Positions 20,608 through 28,824 of a stretch of DNA of 64,000 nt are shown piece after piece. The notes beneath the pieces were generated by a model that did no database searches, was not told the DNA's origin, and saw only the letters and a program-made list of their open reading frames with translations. Position 1 is the first letter of the stretch. Every line of letters begins with the position of its first letter. Origin of the DNA: Xanthobacter oligotrophicus. GTDB taxonomy: Bacteria > Pseudomonadota > Alphaproteobacteria > Rhizobiales > Xanthobacteraceae. The DNA is taken from contig NZ_VTTL01000005.1 of assembly GCF_008364685.1 (NCBI RefSeq), positions 346,450-410,449 on the forward strand, written 5' to 3'. A program made the position numbers and the translations under genes.

Positions 20608-20633
20608 GCCGCCCTTCGCCCCTTCCATAAAGC

Positions 20634-20656
20634 CGTGGATGCCCCGCAAGGCCGGG
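20634..20656. repeat. Single REP-like unit
   Basis: GTGGATGCCCCG, then CAAGG, then CCGGGGCATG has the same architecture as the REP units at 21683 and 28732. It is immediately upstream of the second dispersed repeat. Confidence 0.55.
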
Positions 20657-20671
20657 GCATGGCGGCGTGAC

Positions 20672-20738
20672 AAGAGCGTTTTCAAGCGAAGTGGATACCG
20701 GTTCGCGTGAAGAAAACGCGTTAACGCATAACTCTAGA
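20672..20738. repeat. Dispersed palindromic repeat, copy 1
   Basis: An element with AGAGCGTTTTC at one end, a central AAGTGGATACCGGTTCGCGT and AAAACGCGTTAACG at the other end. Its outer arms GCGTTTTC and GAAAACGC are complementary, so it can fold into a long hairpin. The same element in reverse orientation is at 42243-42305 inside yefM. Repeats of this sequence type are common in Hyphomicrobiales genomes. Confidence 0.8.
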
Positions 20739-20804
20739 GCGATTTCTGCGAGCCAAGGCGAGCGGAAAACGTTCTAGCCCAAGGCTCAGCCCGCGGAGAG
20801 ACGC

Positions 20805-21584
20805 ATGCCCAAGTTCTGCGCCAACCTCACCATGCTGTGGAACGAGATCGACTTCCTCGACCGCTTCGCAAAGGCGGCTGCGGCCGGCTTCACCGGGGTC
20901 GAATATCTCTTCCCCTATCCGTATGAAAAGGATGCGCTGGCGGAGAAGCTGGCCACCTACAAGCTCACCCAGGTGCTGCACAATCTGCCGGCCGGCGACT
21001 GGGCGGCGGGCGAGCGTGGCATCGCCTGCCTGCCGGGCCGCGAAGGCGAATTCCAGGACAGCGTCGGCAAGGGCATCGATTACGCGAAGGCCCTTGGCAC
21101 CAAGGCCCTCAACTGCCTCGTCGGCCTGACCCCGAAGGATGTTCCCGCCGAAAAGGTCCACGAGACGCTGGTGAACAACCTGAAGTTCGCCGCCGCCGAG
21201 CTGAAGAAGGCGGGCATCCCCTTCGTGGTGGAAGCCATCAACACCCGCGACATCCCCGGCTTCCACCTGCACAACACCAGGCAGACCCTTGCGGTGCTGG
21301 ACGAAGTGGGCGCGGACGACATCTTCTTCCAGTACGATATCTATCACATGCAGATCATGGAGGGGGACCTTACCCCCACCATCCGCACCAACATTGCCCG
21401 CATCAAGCACATCCAGCTTGCCGACAATCCGGGCCGCGGCGAGCCGGGCACGGGCGAGATCAACTATCCCTTCCTGTTCAAGGCCATCGACGACACCGGC
21501 TACGACGGCTGGATCGGCTGCGAATACAAGCCCAAGACCACCACCGACGAGGGCATCGGCTGGTTCGCGCCCTACAAGGGGTGA
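20805..21584 (+). CDS. hyi: Hydroxypyruvate isomerase
   Basis: TIM-barrel isomerase (259 aa) that interconverts tartronate semialdehyde and hydroxypyruvate. It starts with the typical CANLTMLWNEIDFLDRFAKAA-like segment and has VEYLFPYPY, VEAINTRDIPGFHL, FQYDIYHMQIMEGDL and IKHIQLADNPGRGEPGTGEI, which carry the metal-binding Glu, Asp, His and Glu residues of the Hyi family. Length is normal. It lies between gcl and glxR, as in the E. coli and Pseudomonas glyoxylate clusters. The GGAGAG ribosome-binding site is upstream of the ATG at 20805. Confidence 0.94.
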   Translation: MPKFCANLTMLWNEIDFLDRFAKAAAAGFTGVEYLFPYPYEKDALAEKLATYKLTQVLHNLPAGDWAAGERGIACLPGREGEFQDSVGKGIDYAKALGTKALNCLVGLTPKDVPAEKVHETLVNNLKFAAAELKKAGIPFVVEAINTRDIPGFHLHNTRQTLAVLDEVGADDIFFQYDIYHMQIMEGDLTPTIRTNIARIKHIQLADNPGRGEPGTGEINYPFLFKAIDDTGYDGWIGCEYKPKTTTDEGIGWFAPYKG

Positions 21585-21604
21585 TCCTCCAGCCGGCAGT
21601 ACGG

Positions 21605-21714
21605 CGTCATGCCCGGCCTTGTGCCGGGCATCCACGCCCCGCGGCCGGGAGCGGCATTCATCGCAGTGCGCAGGCGGCACCGCGTGGATGGCCGGGACAA
21701 GCCCGGCCATGACG
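21605..21714. repeat. Inverted pair of REP units between hyi and glxR
   Basis: Unit 21605-21636 (CGTCATGCCCGGCCTTG through CATCCACG) faces unit 21683-21714 (CGTGGATGGCCGGGACAAGC through CATGACG). Each unit is itself a hairpin and the pair forms a larger inverted repeat, like a BIME. It may stabilise or attenuate the mRNA within the cluster. Confidence 0.75.
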
Positions 21715-21767
21715 GTTCGTTCGAGACGATTGTCTTTCGACCAAAACACTCTTCAGGAGAAACGCAC

Positions 21768-22646
21768 ATGAACGTCGGATTCATCGGCCTCGGCATCATG
21801 GGTTCCCCCATGGCGGGACACCTCATCGACGCCGGCCACACCCTGTTCGTCTATGACGTGTTCCGCATCCCCGCGGAGCTGACGGCGAAGGGCGCCACCG
21901 CCTGCGCCTCCTCCGCCGACGTGGCCAAGGCCTCCGACATCATCATCACCATGGTGCCGGATACCCCGCACGTGGAAGAGGCCCTGTTCGGCAAGGGCGG
22001 CATCGCCGAGGGCCTCGCCAAGGGCAAGATCGTGGTGGACATGAGCTCCATCTCGCCGGTTGCCACCAAGGGCTTCGCGGAGAAGATCAACGCGCTCGGC
22101 TGCGACTATCTCGATGCCCCGGTCTCCGGCGGCGAGGTGGGCGCCAAGGCCGCCTCCCTCACCATCATGGTGGGCGGGCCGGAAGGCGCGTTCGAGACGG
22201 TGAAGCCCCTGTTCGACAAGATGGGCAAGAACATCACCCTCGTGGGCGGCAACGGCGACGGCCAGACCACCAAGGTGGCGAACCAAATCATCGTGGCGCT
22301 GACCATCGAGGCGGTGGGCGAGGCCCTGCTGTTCGCCTCCAAGGCGGGCGCCGATCCGGCCAAGGTGCGGCAGGCGCTGATGGGCGGCTTCGCCTCGTCC
22401 AAGATCCTCGAAGTGCACGGCGACCGCATGGTGAAGCGCACCTTCGATCCGGGCTTCCGCATCGAGCTGCACCAGAAGGACCTCAACCTTGCGCTCCAGA
22501 GCGCCAAGGCCCTGGGCGTGAGCCTGCCCAACACCGCCACCTGCCAGGAGCTGTTCAACGCCTGCGCCGCCCACGGCGGCTCCAAGTGGGACCACTCCGC
22601 CATGGTGAAGGCGCTGGAGCTGCTGGCGAACCACGAGATCGCCTGA
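21768..22646 (+). CDS. glxR: 2-hydroxy-3-oxopropionate reductase (tartronate semialdehyde reductase)
   Basis: NAD(P)H-dependent reductase (292 aa) of the 3-hydroxyisobutyrate dehydrogenase family that makes glycerate from tartronate semialdehyde. Family marks: the N-terminal FIGLGIMGSPMAGHL nucleotide-binding loop; DAPVSGGEVGA as the substrate-binding region; KVANQI with the catalytic lysine; and RIELHQKDLNLAL in the C-terminal domain. The ATG at 21768 has AGGAGA upstream; the frame is open further 5' through the repeat, which I exclude. Its position after gcl and hyi fixes the pathway assignment. Confidence 0.94.
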   Translation: MNVGFIGLGIMGSPMAGHLIDAGHTLFVYDVFRIPAELTAKGATACASSADVAKASDIIITMVPDTPHVEEALFGKGGIAEGLAKGKIVVDMSSISPVATKGFAEKINALGCDYLDAPVSGGEVGAKAASLTIMVGGPEGAFETVKPLFDKMGKNITLVGGNGDGQTTKVANQIIVALTIEAVGEALLFASKAGADPAKVRQALMGGFASSKILEVHGDRMVKRTFDPGFRIELHQKDLNLALQSAKALGVSLPNTATCQELFNACAAHGGSKWDHSAMVKALELLANHEIA

Positions 22647-22944
22647 GCCCGGGGCGGGTTCAGGCCCGCCTCGGCTGAACGTGATCCCTCCCCCCGTGCG
22701 GGGGAGGGGCCGGGCTGGCTGCACCTGCCGCCCGGCGCTGCCGCGGCGCCGGTGTGCCGCGACCATCCGCCGGAAGACGCCAAGCCTCCGGAAGATGCGA
22801 AGCCGCCGCCGCCATCGGTCAGCCCTGCTGCCGCTTATGCGACTTTATGCTTACATGAAGCGCGTGCATGATGGCCCCAAGAGCGCTCGACTCAACAAGA
22901 CCCATACCAACGCGTGATCAAACGCGGGAGCGAAGGAAAACGCC
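22647..22944. other. Intergenic region between glxR and pyk
   Basis: No gene or gene remnant is supported in these 298 bases. A 9-bp stem (22686-22694 with 22700-22708, loop CGTGC) may be a terminator without a T-tract. In Pseudomonas a glycerate kinase gene occupies this place. Upstream of pyk the sequence becomes less GC-rich (CGACTTTATGCTTACATG) and presumably holds its promoter. Confidence 0.5.
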
Positions 22945-24516
22945 ATGCCCACGAAGCGCCAACAGCCCCTGAAGCGCCAGCGTGCCACCAAGATCGTCGC
23001 CACCGTCGGCCCCGCCTCCAACAGCGAGGAGAAGCTGAAGGCGCTGTTCCTCGCCGGGGTGGACGTGTTCCGCCTCAACTTCTCCCATGGCACGCAGGAA
23101 AACCATGGCGAGGTGCTGGCCCGCATCCGCCGGCTGGAAAAAGAGATGAACCGGCCCATCGGCGTCATCGCCGACATGCAGGGGCCGAAGCTGCGCATCG
23201 GCCGCTTCAAGGACGGCGCCATCGCCATCAAGGCCGGCGACATCCTGCATTTCGATGCCGACGTGGACCGGCTGGGCGACGAGACCCGCGTGCCGATCCC
23301 GCACCCCGATATCCTCGCCGCGCTGAATGTGGGCTCCACCGTGCTGTGCGACGACGGCAAGGTGCGCCTGAAGGTGATCAAGAAGGGCGAGGGCTTCCTG
23401 GAGGCCCAGGTGGTGGCGGGCACCAAGCTGTCCAACAACAAGGGCTTCAACATCCCCGACGTGGTGCTGCCGCTGTCGCCGCTCACCGACAAGGATCGCC
23501 TTGATCTCGAATTTGCCTGCGAGGCAGGGGTGGAGTGGATCGCCCTCTCCTTCGTCCAGCGGCCGGAGGACATCCACGAGGCCCGCGCCCTCATCAAGGA
23601 CCGTGCGGCGGTGATGCTGAAGATGGAGAAGCCGTCGGCGGTGGAATACCTCACCGAGCTGGTGGAACTCTCCGATTCCATCATGGTGGCGCGCGGCGAC
23701 CTCGGCGTGGAAATCTCGCTCGCCGAGGTGCCTGCGCTGCAGAAGCGCATGATCGCCGAGGCGCGCAAGTTCGGCCGCCCGGTCATCGTCGCCACCCAGA
23801 TGCTGGAATCCATGATCACCGCCCCGGTGCCCACCCGCGCCGAGGTGTCGGACGTGGCCACCGCCGTCTATGAGGGCGCCGACTGCGTGATGCTCTCGGC
23901 GGAGACGGCGGCCGGCCAGTTCCCGGTGGAGGCCGTGACCTTCATGGACGACATCATCCGCCACGTGGAGTGCGATCCCGGCTACCGCCACGTGCTGGAC
24001 GCCACCCAGGCGGAATGGGGCAAGACCATCGGCGACGCGGTCACCAAGGCCACCTACCAGGCCGCCATCGCGGTGGATGCCTCGGCGCTGGTGGCCTTCA
24101 CCCTGTCCGGCACCACGGGCCTTCGGGCCGCGCGCGAGCGTCCGGCCATCCCGATCCTCGGCCTCACCCCGAAGATTGAGACGGCGCGGCGCCTCGCTCT
24201 CTCCTATGGCGTGCACGCCGTGCACATGAAGGAGGACATCCACTCCTTCGGCGACATGGTGGACACCGCCGTGCGCACCGCTGTGGAGCATGGCCTCGGA
24301 AAGCCGGGGGATCGGCTGGCCATCACCGCCGGCGTGCCCTTCGCCAAGCCCGGCACCACCAACATCATGCGCATCACCACGATTGGGGTCGACAGCCCGC
24401 CCTCCCGCCATGACGCCGACACGCCCGCTGTCCGGTCGCCCAAGGCTCATGATCCGAAGGCCCAGGAGGCCAAAGCCAAAGAAGCCAAGACCCCCGGCGG
24501 CAAGGTGCACGCCTGA
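22945..24516 (+). CDS. pyk: Pyruvate kinase with charged C-terminal tail
   Basis: Pyruvate kinase (523 aa), converting PEP and ADP to pyruvate and ATP. Visible motifs are RATKIVATVGPAS, RLNFSHGTQ, ADMQGPKLRIG, the K-containing MLKMEKPSAVEYL, MVARGDLGVE, and MLSAETAAGQFPVEAV. Catalysis and domain order are standard up to about residue 480. The last about 40 residues form an extra Ala/Lys/Pro-rich tail. It follows gcl-hyi-glxR, as pyk genes do in glyoxylate clusters, and may be specialised for carbon arriving as glycerate. The start has GAAGGAAA upstream. Confidence 0.95.
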   Translation: MPTKRQQPLKRQRATKIVATVGPASNSEEKLKALFLAGVDVFRLNFSHGTQENHGEVLARIRRLEKEMNRPIGVIADMQGPKLRIGRFKDGAIAIKAGDILHFDADVDRLGDETRVPIPHPDILAALNVGSTVLCDDGKVRLKVIKKGEGFLEAQVVAGTKLSNNKGFNIPDVVLPLSPLTDKDRLDLEFACEAGVEWIALSFVQRPEDIHEARALIKDRAAVMLKMEKPSAVEYLTELVELSDSIMVARGDLGVEISLAEVPALQKRMIAEARKFGRPVIVATQMLESMITAPVPTRAEVSDVATAVYEGADCVMLSAETAAGQFPVEAVTFMDDIIRHVECDPGYRHVLDATQAEWGKTIGDAVTKATYQAAIAVDASALVAFTLSGTTGLRAARERPAIPILGLTPKIETARRLALSYGVHAVHMKEDIHSFGDMVDTAVRTAVEHGLGKPGDRLAITAGVPFAKPGTTNIMRITTIGVDSPPSRHDADTPAVRSPKAHDPKAQEAKAKEAKTPGGKVHA

Positions 24517-24524
24517 CGCGACCT

Positions 24525-24555
24525 GGGTGCGGCGGGGCAACCCCCGGCCGCACCC
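24525..24555 (+). terminator. Hairpin after pyk
   Basis: An outer 9-bp stem GGGTGCGGC/GCCGCACCC (24525-24533 with 24547-24555) and an inner GGGG/CCCC make a strong hairpin 8 bp after the pyk stop. Only GTCTCCC follows, so efficiency is uncertain. Confidence 0.5.
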
Positions 24556-24711
24556 GTCTCCCGGCATGTAACGCTACCGGCCGCTGCCTTCTGCCGCAGG
24601 CGAGGGGTCGAAATCGTTTTCTTTGGCCGGTCGGTGCCATGGGACCATCCCGGCTCTGGACGTGCCCGCGCAAAATGGGGTTAAGCTGCTGCCTCTTAGG
24701 TCAAGCAGCTG

Positions 24712-25209
24712 ATGCCCGTCGAAATCGAGCGCAAATTTCTCGTCAAATCCAGCCGCTGGCGCGCTGGCGCGCGGGCTTGCGCCATCCGGCAGGGCTATCT
24801 CAGCCTCGGGGATGGTGCCACCGTGCGCATCCGGATCGCCGGCACGGAGGCCTTCATCACCGTGAAGGGCAAGACCCAGGGCCTCAGCCGAGCCGAGTTC
24901 GAATATCCCATTCCGCTGCGCGACGCCGAGGTCATGCTGGAGACCCTGTGCGCGCGTCCGCTCATCGAGAAGACGCGCTATTCCCTGGAGCATGCCGGCA
25001 AGCTCTGGACCGTCGATGTGTTCGAGGGCGAGAATGACGGCCTCGTCATGGCCGAGGTGGAGCTGACCGGCCCCGAGGAGCGGGTCGCGCTGCCCGACTG
25101 GGTGGGCGAGGAAGTCACCGACGATCCGCGCTACCGCAACTCCTCCCTCGTCAGCGCGCCGCTGGGCGGCCTCGACCTCGTCGAGGCCGAACTGGGCAGT
25201 GGCGCCTGA
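24712..25209 (+). CDS. CYTH-domain protein (triphosphate tunnel metalloenzyme)
   Basis: A 165-aa protein with the CYTH signature EIERKF at the N-terminus, giving the ExExK-like motif. Acidic and basic residues alternate along strands (VRIRI, FITVKGK, RAEFEYPIP, KTRY, WTVDVFEGENDGLVMAEVEL), which line the tunnel that binds triphosphates. Bacterial members of this length are usually inorganic triphosphatases. Activity cannot be settled from sequence. There is no operon partner; it is convergent with the following membrane protein gene. Confidence 0.85.
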   Translation: MPVEIERKFLVKSSRWRAGARACAIRQGYLSLGDGATVRIRIAGTEAFITVKGKTQGLSRAEFEYPIPLRDAEVMLETLCARPLIEKTRYSLEHAGKLWTVDVFEGENDGLVMAEVELTGPEERVALPDWVGEEVTDDPRYRNSSLVSAPLGGLDLVEAELGSGA

Positions 25210-25233
25210 GGGGCGGGCCCGGCGCCGAGGTCG

Positions 25234-25746
25234 TCAGGGCGCTTCAGTCATTTCGATATCGTGCAGGGCGGACAGCGCCTGCGCGACCTTGGACCGGACC
25301 TCGTCGAAGGCGCCTTGGGGCAGCAACGCCTCGTTGATGGTGACCTTGCCGCCCGCGTGGAACAGCTCTAGGAACCGCACGTTCCTGACCGAGATGTCGC
25401 GGACATGGGTGATCCCCTCCCAGGCGACAAGCGTGCCGGGACCTCCGAGGATCATGCGCGGTACGCGCAAGCCCTGCTGGGAAATCGTAAGGACGGCATT
25501 GCTGGTAAGACCGCGAAAAAGCGAGAAAACACCCGCCAGGCAGAAGGCGATGCAGGCGGCGAAAAGCATCCAGAACACGATCGTGGCTGATACAGAGTCA
25601 AGATCGATCAAGTTGTTGATGATCATTTCGTTGTTATTTGCTCTGGCATTCAGGAACATCACATAAGCGCCGGCGCCGAATAAAATGACGCCGAAGACAT
25701 GCATGAGCGGGCGCCTCGGCTTGTAGGCATATGCGGCATCGACCAT
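25234..25746 (-). CDS. Two-helix membrane protein of unknown function
   Basis: A 170-aa protein with two predicted transmembrane helices (VFGVILFGAGAYVMFL and TIVFWMLFAACIAFCLAGVF) followed by a cytoplasmic beta-rich domain (VLTISQQGLRVPRM, TLVAWEGITHVRDI) that resembles the PH-like domains of small bacterial membrane proteins. Part of it (25540-25680) is noticeably richer in A+T than its neighbours. It is not in an obvious operon. I do not recognise a named family. Confidence 0.68.
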   Translation of the reverse strand: MVDAAYAYKPRRPLMHVFGVILFGAGAYVMFLNARANNNEMIINNLIDLDSVSATIVFWMLFAACIAFCLAGVFSLFRGLTSNAVLTISQQGLRVPRMILGGPGTLVAWEGITHVRDISVRNVRFLELFHAGGKVTINEALLPQGAFDEVRSKVAQALSALHDIEMTEAP

Positions 25747-25828
25747 TGCTCGTCCTTCGGCAATCCGTCACGGCAGTGCGCGCGACCATACGGAAGCTGT
25801 AGCGCTGCCGCAATCTGTTGCCGTAACG

Positions 25829-26740
25829 TCATGGCGTTGCTTCGGATGCGCTCCCCTTCAGCGCCGTTTCCACCGCCAGCATGTCGCGCCAGGCGAGGCG
25901 CTTGCCCAGCGGCGTGCGCAGCAGATAGGCCGGATGGAAGGTGGCAATGGCGCGGATGGTCCGCGTGCCGCTCTCATAGTCCATGAACCGCCCGCGCAGC
26001 CGGGTGATGCCCTCGGTGGTGGCGAGCAGCGCCTGCGCCGAGGGGCCGCCGAGGCACACCAGGATGTCCGGATCCGCCAATTCGATCTGGCGCTTGATGA
26101 AGGGCAGGCACACCGCCGTTTCCTGGGGCGTCGGGGTGCGGTTGCCCGGCGGGCGCCAGGGGATGACATTGGCGATATAGGCGCTGGTGCGGTCAATGCC
26201 GATGGCCGCCATCATCAGATCCAGCAGCCGGCCCGAGCGGCCCACGAAGGGCAGGCCCTGCTGGTCCTCGTCGCGGCCCGGTGCCTCGCCCACGAACATC
26301 ACCTTCGCCTTGGGATTGCCGTCGGCGAACACCAGCCGGGTCGCCGTGCGCTTCAGGGCGCAGCCCTCGAAGCCGTCGAGGATGGCGCGCAGTGCGTCGA
26401 GGCTCTCGGCGTTCCGCGCGGCTTCGCGCGCCGACATCACGGCCTCGTCCGGCGGCTGGGTGACCAGCGCCGACGCGCCCGCGGGTGGCGCCGGGGCGCT
26501 GGGGCGCGGTGCGGGCGCGGCGGGCCGCGCGGAGGCTTGCGGACGGGCGGCCACGGGGGCCGGCGTCTGCGGAACCTGAACCGCCGGCGGACGCTGGGTG
26601 CGGCTTCGCGCCTGCTCGGCCGCGCTTTCGGCGAAACGGTCCACCGGCGCCTCGCCCACGGCCACGTCCACGCCCGCCTCCAGATAGAAGGCGAGAATAT
26701 CGGCTATGTCGGTGAAGTTATCTTGGGGCGTCGCGGTCAT
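25829..26740 (-). CDS. Uracil-DNA glycosylase, family 4-like
   Basis: A 303-aa protein. About the first 110 residues are a low-complexity linker rich in Ala and Pro. The rest is a UDG fold with motif 1 GEAPGRDEDQQGLPFVGRSG and motif 3-like HPAYLL, as in the iron-sulfur UDG family 4. It removes uracil from DNA in base-excision repair. Of the four cluster cysteines expected in family 4, I see three (GCALK, AVCLPF, LVCLGG). The second of the N-terminal CxxC pair is Lys, a pattern I recall from other alphaproteobacterial homologues. It is divergent from the ETF-QO gene. Confidence 0.85.
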   Translation of the reverse strand: MTATPQDNFTDIADILAFYLEAGVDVAVGEAPVDRFAESAAEQARSRTQRPPAVQVPQTPAPVAARPQASARPAAPAPRPSAPAPPAGASALVTQPPDEAVMSAREAARNAESLDALRAILDGFEGCALKRTATRLVFADGNPKAKVMFVGEAPGRDEDQQGLPFVGRSGRLLDLMMAAIGIDRTSAYIANVIPWRPPGNRTPTPQETAVCLPFIKRQIELADPDILVCLGGPSAQALLATTEGITRLRGRFMDYESGTRTIRAIATFHPAYLLRTPLGKRLAWRDMLAVETALKGSASEATP

Positions 26741-26950
26741 GGCGCCATTCTAGAGCCGGATCGCCGGGAGCGGAAACCGCTGCGTTTCGGCCCGCCGCCT
26801 CCCGCCTGCGTGGGGTCGGTTTGCCGAAACAGGTCATCTTCTGCTCGCATAGGGCAATAGATTTCCGTATGCGGCATAGACCCAATTGTCATTGCGCTGC
26901 AACCGTGGAAGAAGTCCAACCAAGAAACGAGAGAGACGGGAGCTTGAGGC

Positions 26951-28624
26951 ATGAGCGCGGCGGATCTGCCTGAACGCGAAGGCATGGATTATGACGTTGT
27001 GGTGGTCGGCGCCGGGCCTGCCGGGCTTGCCACCGCCATTCGCCTGAAGCAGCAGGCGGCCGAGCGCGGCAGCGACATCTCGGTGGTGGTGGTGGAGAAG
27101 GGCTCCGAGGTGGGCGCCCATATCCTCTCCGGCGCGGTCATCGATCCGGTCGGCCTCGATGCGCTCCTGCCCGGCTGGCGCGAGGAGGCGGATGCGCCCC
27201 TGAGCGTCCAGGTCAACGACGACCATTTCTACCTGCTTGGCCCCGCCGGCGGCATCCGCCTGCCCAATTTCGCCATGCCGCCGCTGATGAACAATCACGG
27301 CAATTTCGTCGGCTCGCTGGGCAATGTCTGCCGCTTCCTTGCCGCCAGGGCCGAGGCGCTGGGGGTGGAGATCTATCCCGGCTTTGCCGCCGACGAGATC
27401 CTCTTTGACGACAAGGGCGCGGTGGCCGGCATCGCCACCGGCGACATGGGCGTCGACAAGAATGGCGTGCCCAAGGGCGAGTTCACCCGCGGCATGGAAT
27501 TGCGCGGCCGCTACACCGTGTTCGCCGAGGGCGCGCGGGGCCACCTCACCAAGCAGCTCATCGCCAGGTACGGCCTCGACGCCGGCCGCGACGTGCCGAA
27601 ATTCGGCATCGGCCTGAAGGAGCTGTGGAAGGTGAAGCCGGAGAAGCACCGGCCTGGCCTGGTGCAGCACGGCTTCGGCTGGCCGCTGGACGGCAAGACC
27701 GGCGGCGGCGCCTTCCTCTACCATATGGAGGACGAGCAGGTGATGGTGGGCTTCGTGGTCCACCTCAACTACCAGAATCCCTGGCTGTCGCCGTTCGACG
27801 AGTTCCAGCGCTTCAAGACCCACCCCTTCTTCAAGGACACCTTCGAGGGCGGCAAGCGCATCGCCTACGGTGCCCGCGCCCTCTCGGAAGGTGGCTACCA
27901 GAGCGTGCCCAAGCTCAGCTTCCCCGGCGGCGTGCTGGTGGGCTGCGCGGCGGGCTTCGTGAACGTGCCGCGCATCAAGGGCAGCCACAATGCGGTGCTC
28001 TCCGGCATCCTCGCTGCCGACCACCTCGCCGGGGCTCTCGCGCAGGATCGCGGCCATGACGAGCTTGCGAGCTACGAGGCGGCGTGGCGCTCGTCCGCCA
28101 TCGGCGCGGACCTGAAGAAGGTGCGCAACGTGAAGCCGCTGTGGTCGAAGCTCGGCACCCTCCTCGGCATTCCGCTTGGCGCGCTGGACATGTGGACCAA
28201 CACGCTGGGCTTCTCCCTGTTCGGCACCCTGAAGCACGGCAAGACCGACGCCGCTTCGCTCAAGCCAGCCAGGGAGTGCAAGAAGATCACCTATCCCCGG
28301 CCGGATGGCGTGCTGACTTTCGACAAGCTGTCCTCGGTGTTCCTGTCCAACACCAACCACGAGGAAAACCAGCAGGTGCATCTGGTGGTGAAGGATATGG
28401 CGTTGCAGAAGGCGTCGGAGCACGACCTCTATGCCGGCCCGTCCAACCGCTACTGCCCGGCGGGCGTCTATGAGTGGATCGAGGAGGGGGCGGACGCGCC
28501 GCGCTTCCAGATCAACGCGCAGAACTGCGTGCACTGCAAGACCTGCGACATCAAGGACCCCAACCAGAACATCACCTGGACCGCCCCTGAAGGCGGCGGT
28601 GGGCCCAACTATCCGAATATGTGA
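26951..28624 (+). CDS. Electron transfer flavoprotein-ubiquinone oxidoreductase
   Basis: ETF-QO (557 aa) passes electrons from ETF (fatty acid, amino acid and choline-type dehydrogenases) to ubiquinone at the inner membrane. The FAD-binding VVVVGAGPAGLATAIRLKQ is at the N-terminus. The ubiquinone/membrane part includes GSHNAVLSGILAADHL. The C-terminal ferredoxin-like domain carries the [4Fe-4S] cysteines in RYCPAGVYEW and CVHCKTCDIKDP. The length is the usual one. The start at 26951 has a GAGG site. It stands alone, followed by a REP pair; etfAB are not in the window. Confidence 0.95.
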   Translation: MSAADLPEREGMDYDVVVVGAGPAGLATAIRLKQQAAERGSDISVVVVEKGSEVGAHILSGAVIDPVGLDALLPGWREEADAPLSVQVNDDHFYLLGPAGGIRLPNFAMPPLMNNHGNFVGSLGNVCRFLAARAEALGVEIYPGFAADEILFDDKGAVAGIATGDMGVDKNGVPKGEFTRGMELRGRYTVFAEGARGHLTKQLIARYGLDAGRDVPKFGIGLKELWKVKPEKHRPGLVQHGFGWPLDGKTGGGAFLYHMEDEQVMVGFVVHLNYQNPWLSPFDEFQRFKTHPFFKDTFEGGKRIAYGARALSEGGYQSVPKLSFPGGVLVGCAAGFVNVPRIKGSHNAVLSGILAADHLAGALAQDRGHDELASYEAAWRSSAIGADLKKVRNVKPLWSKLGTLLGIPLGALDMWTNTLGFSLFGTLKHGKTDAASLKPARECKKITYPRPDGVLTFDKLSSVFLSNTNHEENQQVHLVVKDMALQKASEHDLYAGPSNRYCPAGVYEWIEEGADAPRFQINAQNCVHCKTCDIKDPNQNITWTAPEGGGGPNYPNM

Positions 28625-28676
28625 GGGGAGGGCGGGGCTACGCCCTCCGCATCACGCCCTGACGCCATCTCACCGC

Positions 28677-28763
28677 CGTCATCCCCCGGCTTGACCGGGG
28701 GATCCATCGAGCCGCTTGCCCGGCCCGGCGGCGTGGATGCCCCGGTCAAGCCGGGGCATGACG
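28677..28763. repeat. Inverted pair of REP units
   Basis: CGTCATCCCCCGGCTTGACC through GGATCCAT (28677-28707) faces CGTGGATGCCCCGGTCAAGC through CATGACG (28732-28763). The arrangement is the same as at 21605-21714. It lies between the convergent ETF-QO and cysG genes and may act as their shared mRNA end. Confidence 0.75.
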
Positions 28764-28824
28764 AGAGTGTGTTTGGGACGTATTCCTGAAGGGGGCCGCG
28801 CAGGCTGGCGTCGGGTTTCGCCCC

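Noticed and set aside
22686..22708. Stem CCCTCCCCC/GGGGGAGGG after glxR as a definite intrinsic terminator.
   Set aside because: A similar stem follows purF, but here there is no T-tract, so it is mentioned only within the intergenic entry.
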